A DNA stretch of 64,000 nucleotides. Origin: Cryobacterium glaciale (lineage in GTDB: Bacteria; Actinomycetota; Actinomycetes; Actinomycetales; Microbacteriaceae). Below are positions 60,486-64,000 of this stretch, one piece after another. The notes below the pieces were generated by a model that worked only from the letters and a program-made list of their open reading frames with translations, searched no databases and was not told where the DNA came from. Position numbers and translations under genes: made by a program. Location: positions 1 through 64,000 of the forward strand of contig NZ_SOEY01000018.1 in assembly GCF_004402535.1 (NCBI RefSeq). Direction: 5' to 3'. Position 1 is the stretch's first letter. Each line of letters opens with the position of its first letter.

Positions 60486-60504
60486 GGGCCCGGTTTCCGG
60501 GCCC
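60486..60504. terminator. Hairpin within a GGGCCC-rich gap
   Basis: GGGCCCGG-TTT-CCGGGCCC is a perfect 8-bp stem between the convergent hrpA and ABC-transporter genes. Five GGGCCC words occur between about 60449 and 60510, so alternative pairings are possible. Confidence 0.6.
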
Positions 60505-60529
60505 GGGCCCGGAAAGTAGGGGGCGGGGG

Positions 60530-61297
60530 CTAGAGCACCTTGGAGAGGAACGCCTGGGTGCGGTGGTGCTGGGGGTTGGCGAGCACCTCGGTGGGCACGC
60601 CGCTCTCGACGACGACGCCGCCGTCCATGAAGACGAGCGAATCGGCGACCTCGCGAGCGAAACCCATCTCGTGGGTGACCACGATCATGGTCATTCCGTC
60701 GCGGGCCAGGCCCTGCATGACGTCGAGCACCTCACCGACGAGTTCGGGGTCGAGCGCGCTCGTGGGCTCGTCGAAGAGCATGAGCTTGGGCTCCATGGCG
60801 AGGGCACGGGCGATCGCAACACGCTGCTGCTGACCGCCGGACAGGTGCGCCGGATAGTAGTCGGCGCGATCGGCGAGGCCGACTCGGGCCAGCAAGGCAC
60901 GGGCATTGGCCTCAACCCCGGCCCTCGACAGGCCTTTGACCCGGATGGGCGCTTCCATCACGTTCTGCAGCGCGGTCATGTGCGGGAACAGGTTGAACCG
61001 CTGGAACACCATGCCGATATCGCGGCGCTGCCGAGCCGCCTCTTTGGGGCGCATCTCGTAGAGCTTGTGGTTAGCCTCGCGGTAGCCGATGAGTTCACCG
61101 TCGACGCTGAGGCGTCCGGACGAGACCACCTCGAGGTGGTTGATGCAGCGCAGAAAGGTGGACTTGCCGGAGCCGCTGGGCCCGACCAGGCACATGACCT
61201 CGCCGCGCTTGACTTCGAGCGAGATGCTCTTGAGCACCTCATTGGAGCCGAAGCTCTTCGATACGCGGTCAGCGACCACCATGGGGATGTCGGGCAT
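60530..61297 (-). CDS. Polar amino-acid ABC transporter ATP-binding protein
   Basis: 255 residues. Walker [20 protein letters not shown] loop [17 protein letters not shown], signature [15 protein letters not shown], Walker [15 protein letters not shown] and the His switch VTHEMGFA. The RCINHLE and FNLFPHMT context is typical of the PAAT family (GlnQ/ArtP). The ATG overlaps the permease stop by one base, giving an operon. Confidence 0.95.
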   Translation of the reverse strand: MPDIPMVVADRVSKSFGSNEVLKSISLEVKRGEVMCLVGPSGSGKSTFLRCINHLEVVSSGRLSVDGELIGYREANHKLYEMRPKEAARQRRDIGMVFQRFNLFPHMTALQNVMEAPIRVKGLSRAGVEANARALLARVGLADRADYYPAHLSGGQQQRVAIARALAMEPKLMLFDEPTSALDPELVGEVLDVMQGLARDGMTMIVVTHEMGFAREVADSLVFMDGGVVVESGVPTEVLANPQHHRTQAFLSKVL

Positions 61298-62304
61298 CAG
61301 CGGTCTCCCTTCGGTGAGTCAGCACGTGGGTCCGTCGGCGGCAGCACGACGGTGGGCTGGCCGCTGCCGACGACCGGGGTGACGCCGGTCATGGCGCCCG
61401 CGATCGACGCGGTGGCGTCATCGGCTTTCTTGTCTGGACGGCGGTCACCGATGCCGCGGGCGAACCGCTTCTCGAGAAAGTACTGGCCGACCATGAGAAT
61501 AGAGGTGAAGAACAGGTACCAGATCGACGCGACGATGAGCATCGGCACGGTGTCAAAAGTCACGGCCGCGATATCGCGAGAGCGCGTGTAGAGCTCGAGC
61601 GTGAACGGAATGGCCGTCACGAGCGAGGTGGTCTTGAGCATCGAGATGACCTCGTTGCCGGCCGGCGGAATGATCACCCGCATCGACTGCGGCACGACCA
61701 CGCGCACCATGGTCTGGAACCAGCTCATGCCGAGCGCGGTCGCGGCCTCTTCCTGACCGCTGTCGACCGACAATAGCCCGGCGCGAACGATCTCGGCCAT
61801 GTACGCGGCCTCGTTGAGTGCGAGCCCGATGATCGCCAGCACGAACGCGCTCAGCGCCACCCGGGTCGGGAACGACACCAACGGTTCGGTGAACGGCAGC
61901 CCCATGTCGATGGACTGGTAGATCGTGCCGATCAGGCCCCAGAACACCAGCTGCACGTACACCGGGGTGCCGCGGAACACCCACAGGTACACCCAGGCAA
62001 TGCTGTTCACGACCGGGTTGGGTGACAGCCGCATGATGGCGAGGGTCACTCCGAGGATGATCGCGATGATCATCGAGTACACCGTGAGCTGCAGGGTGAC
62101 GAACGCCGCCTGGGAGATACGCTGGTCGAATAGATATTTTCCGACCGCCGGCCAGTCGTAGGCCGGGCGCATCGCCGCGTCGGCGATGAACAGGGCGACG
62201 ATGAGCAGTAACACGACCGCGAAGGTGTTGCGCCACGGATGGCGCAGGCGAATCGCCTTGATTCCAGGCTCAGTCTTTTCGCCGTTCGCGGCCGTGTTCG
62301 TCAT
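61297..62304 (-). CDS. Polar amino-acid ABC transporter permease
   Basis: 335 residues. A 40-residue N-terminal extension and one helix precede the HisM-type permease with five helices. [20 protein letters not shown] followed by [16 protein letters not shown] is the EAA loop that contacts the ATPase. A ~50-residue C-terminal cytosolic tail is unusual in length. Second gene of the operon, 19 bp after the binding-protein gene. Confidence 0.93.
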   Translation of the reverse strand: MTNTAANGEKTEPGIKAIRLRHPWRNTFAVVLLLIVALFIADAAMRPAYDWPAVGKYLFDQRISQAAFVTLQLTVYSMIIAIILGVTLAIMRLSPNPVVNSIAWVYLWVFRGTPVYVQLVFWGLIGTIYQSIDMGLPFTEPLVSFPTRVALSAFVLAIIGLALNEAAYMAEIVRAGLLSVDSGQEEAATALGMSWFQTMVRVVVPQSMRVIIPPAGNEVISMLKTTSLVTAIPFTLELYTRSRDIAAVTFDTVPMLIVASIWYLFFTSILMVGQYFLEKRFARGIGDRRPDKKADDATASIAGAMTGVTPVVGSGQPTVVLPPTDPRADSPKGDR

Positions 62305-62323
62305 GATGCGGGTCGCTTATTCT

Positions 62324-63217
62324 CTAGCCGTTGGAGGCAGCGTTGATGGTGATGGTGTCGATGCCGCCGTCGGTGACTCCCCAGGCTTCGAGGATCTTGC
62401 CGTAGGAACCGTCATCGACCATGGACTGCAGGGCAGCCTGCACGGCTGCCGTCAGCTCAGAACCCTTGTCGACCGTGATGCCGTAGGGCGCCACGTCGAA
62501 GCTCTCGCCGGCCGCCTCCAGCTTGCCCTCAGCCTTGCTGATGGCATACAGGGTGACGGGCGAGTCGGCGCTGAGCGCGTCGGCCTTGCCGAGAACGACC
62601 GCGTTGGTCGCTTCGTCCTGTGAACCGTAGGTGAGAACTTCGATCTTCTCCAGGCCGGCGGCGGCGCAGGCCGCGTTCTTGGCGGGGAGTTCATCGGTGT
62701 CTTCGACCGTGTTGTCCTGCACGGCGACGGTCAGGCCGCAGGCGTTGTCGGGGTCGACGGTTGATCCGGTCGGCGCGGCCCAGAGAATTCCGGCGTTGTA
62801 GTAGTTGACGAAGTCGACCTGCTTCTCACGCTCGAGGTTGTCGGTGAACGAGGATTCGCCGATGTCGACGGTGCCGCCGGTGATGCTCGGAATGATGTTG
62901 TCGAACGATGCGATCTGGTACTTGGTCGTGAGGCCGAGCTTGGCGGCGATGCCGTTGGAGAGTTCGATGCCCCAGCCGATCGGTGCGCCCGACTCATCCT
63001 TGAACTCGTTCGGCGGGTACGCCGCATCGGTGCCGATCACGAGCACGCCGGCGCTCTTGATGTCCTCGGGGAGCAACGCGACCGCGGCGGCATCCGCTTC
63101 AATGGTGCTTGTCTCGCCGGAGGGCGTCGTGGCGGCCGGGGTGGAGTTGTCGACACAGCCGGTCAGCAGCAGAACGGCGGCGGCGGCGAATGCCGGAACA
63201 ATGTAGCGTGCGCGCAT
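62324..63217 (-). CDS. Amino-acid ABC transporter substrate-binding lipoprotein
   Basis: 297 residues. Signal with lipobox (AAVLLLTGC, Cys21), then the family-3 solute-binding fold: GVLVIGTDAAYPPNEFKDES, GWGIELSNGIAAKLG, GGTVDIGESSFTDN and YGITVDKGSELTAAVQ. Ends IDTITINAASNG. The pattern fits binding of a polar or basic amino acid, exact ligand unknown. AAGAAGGAAG precedes the ATG. Confidence 0.93.
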   Translation of the reverse strand: MRARYIVPAFAAAAVLLLTGCVDNSTPAATTPSGETSTIEADAAAVALLPEDIKSAGVLVIGTDAAYPPNEFKDESGAPIGWGIELSNGIAAKLGLTTKYQIASFDNIIPSITGGTVDIGESSFTDNLEREKQVDFVNYYNAGILWAAPTGSTVDPDNACGLTVAVQDNTVEDTDELPAKNAACAAAGLEKIEVLTYGSQDEATNAVVLGKADALSADSPVTLYAISKAEGKLEAAGESFDVAPYGITVDKGSELTAAVQAALQSMVDDGSYGKILEAWGVTDGGIDTITINAASNG

Positions 63218-63344
63218 GGCACTTCCTTCTTTATTTGGTCGAAAATGCGCGGATTCGCCGGTGAACCCACACGCGGGTAAGACCTAACGAGCCTAGTACA
63301 ACCGTCGACGCCTGATTTCGAGCTCCGGGAGCACGAAGACGGTT

Positions 63345-63380
63345 TTGACGAGCGGATGCTGCGGATCTATCGTCGAGGGG
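63345..63380 (+). promoter_or_regulatory. Leaderless promoter of the GNAT gene
   Basis: TTGACG (63345-63350), exactly 17 bp, TATCGT (63368-63373), then 6 nt to the GTG at 63380. Transcription would begin at the start codon. Confidence 0.65.
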
Positions 63381-63919
63381 TGCCCACCACCAGCCCGAAC
63401 ATTTTGTACACGTCGCCGACCGACCCGCTCGCCCTCCCGCTGGTGGCCGAGCTGTCGCGGGAGTACGACGAGCGGTACGGCCTGAACGACGGCATTCCGT
63501 CGTCGGCGGAGCTCAGCCGGTATCCGGCGAGGCGCTTTCAACCGATCGACGGCGGCGCCTTCCTGCTGCTCGTGGAGAACGGCCGGGCGGTCGCCGGCGG
63601 CGCGTTCATGCGGGCCGAAGACAACGACGCTTGTCCTGACACCGCGGTCGAGGTCAAACGGGTGTGGACGCATTCCGCCCATCGGCGGCGCGGCCTGGCC
63701 CGCCAGGTGATGGCCGAGCTGGAGGCCGAAGCCGGCCGCCGCGGCATCCGTTCCATAGTGCTGACCACGGGAGCACGCCAACCCGAAGCGGTCGCCCTGT
63801 ACCGCTCGCTCGGCTACGAGCCGCAGTTCGACCTCGACGGCGACTGGGAAGCAGTCGGCTATCTGGAGTTTCGCAAAGCACTCGACGCGGTCGATGAGTC
63901 GGGCGAGACGCCGCTGTAA
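63380..63919 (+). CDS. GNAT family N-acetyltransferase
   Basis: 179 residues from GTG 63380, chosen from the promoter position; an ATG at 63356 lies inside the promoter spacer. Acetyl-CoA site VKRVWTHSAHRRRGLARQVM (R/Q-x-x-G-x-A pattern), then RSIVLTTGARQPEAVALYRS and LGYEPQF. Substrate unknown. Stands alone, divergent from the transporter operon. Confidence 0.88.
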   Translation: MPTTSPNILYTSPTDPLALPLVAELSREYDERYGLNDGIPSSAELSRYPARRFQPIDGGAFLLLVENGRAVAGGAFMRAEDNDACPDTAVEVKRVWTHSAHRRRGLARQVMAELEAEAGRRGIRSIVLTTGARQPEAVALYRSLGYEPQFDLDGDWEAVGYLEFRKALDAVDESGETPL

Positions 63920-63931
63920 GTACGTCGCAAT

Positions 63932-64000
63932 TTAGCTGGCAAGCAGTTGCACCGCCCCGGAAACGAGGTCGGCCGACGGCAGGCCCCGGCCCCAGAGGGC
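63932..64000 (-). CDS. C-terminal end of a gene running off the window
   Basis: The minus frame ending at the TAA 63932-63934 reads ALWGRGLPSADLVSGAVQLL, AS, stop. It is open to the edge and has the codon use of a real gene, but 22 residues are too few to identify a family. Confidence 0.4.
   Translation of the reverse strand, partial: ALWGRGLPSADLVSGAVQLLAS

Overview
The window reads as chromosomal DNA of a high-GC actinobacterium, most likely a member of the Microbacteriaceae. Pointers are the DUF222 (REP13E12) HNH proteins, the DUF2256/DUF3253, DUF7002, YccF and Pr6Pr families, excalibur and LPxTG surface proteins, a type III polyketide synthase operon, many GTG or leaderless starts, and the word AGCGGATGC (either strand) seen about once per kilobase. 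No rRNA, tRNA or CRISPR array was recognised.

Region 1-11.9 kb: a partial DUF222-HNH protein, a membrane/excalibur HNH nuclease, a PadR-AarF operon, a cupin protein and a YccF protein. A toxin-antitoxin-rich stretch follows (MazEF-like, Phd/VapC, a lone HigA), then a pRiA4b ORF-3-like protein, a DUF2256/DUF3253 protein and a DnaQ-type exonuclease with a BRCT domain.

Region 11.9-19.2 kb is an accessory, defence-like block. The last ~100 bp of a helicase IV gene occurs twice, flanking a ~1.37 kb insert that holds one unknown gene and an IS21 transposase relic. Next come the helicase, with a nuclease-like insertion and a zinc ribbon, translationally coupled to a small membrane protein. A divergent SRA-HNH enzyme (predicted modification-dependent restriction), a NERD protein and a uracil-DNA glycosylase-like protein complete the block. 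Two AbrB/PIN toxin-antitoxin pairs and a RelE/ParE remnant follow to 22.6 kb.

Region 22.6-34.3 kb: quinone reductase, PhoD-like phosphatase, a broken LPLTG surface protein, a 2'-5' RNA ligase-like protein, a DUF7002 protein, and three more NERD paralogues with progressively degraded catalytic residues. Two of the NERD genes share the same promoter-upstream element at the same distance from the start codon. Between them lies a decayed two-component system: the kinase has Arg in place of the phospho-accepting His, and the response regulator survives only as its last ~38 codons.

Region 34.3-49.8 kb: PepSY protein, RraA, an N-succinylamino-acid racemase/OSBS with its GNAT partner, a second DUF222-HNH protein, acylphosphatase, Pr6Pr membrane protein, a secreted amine oxidase that appears circularly permuted, a collapsed GntR operon with its operator still present, and a run of genes on the minus strand (PAP2 phosphatase, type III PKS, methyltransferase, FAD monooxygenase, methyltransferase, SDR) that looks like a phenolic-lipid or quinone pathway.

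Region 49.8-64 kb is mostly core-like: a CpdA/Rv0805-like phosphodiesterase, a Stealth phosphotransferase, DUF1761 protein, YyaL-type thioredoxin protein with an in-frame hexanucleotide repeat, aldo/keto reductase, HrpA helicase, a polar amino-acid ABC transporter and a GNAT acetyltransferase with a leaderless promoter.
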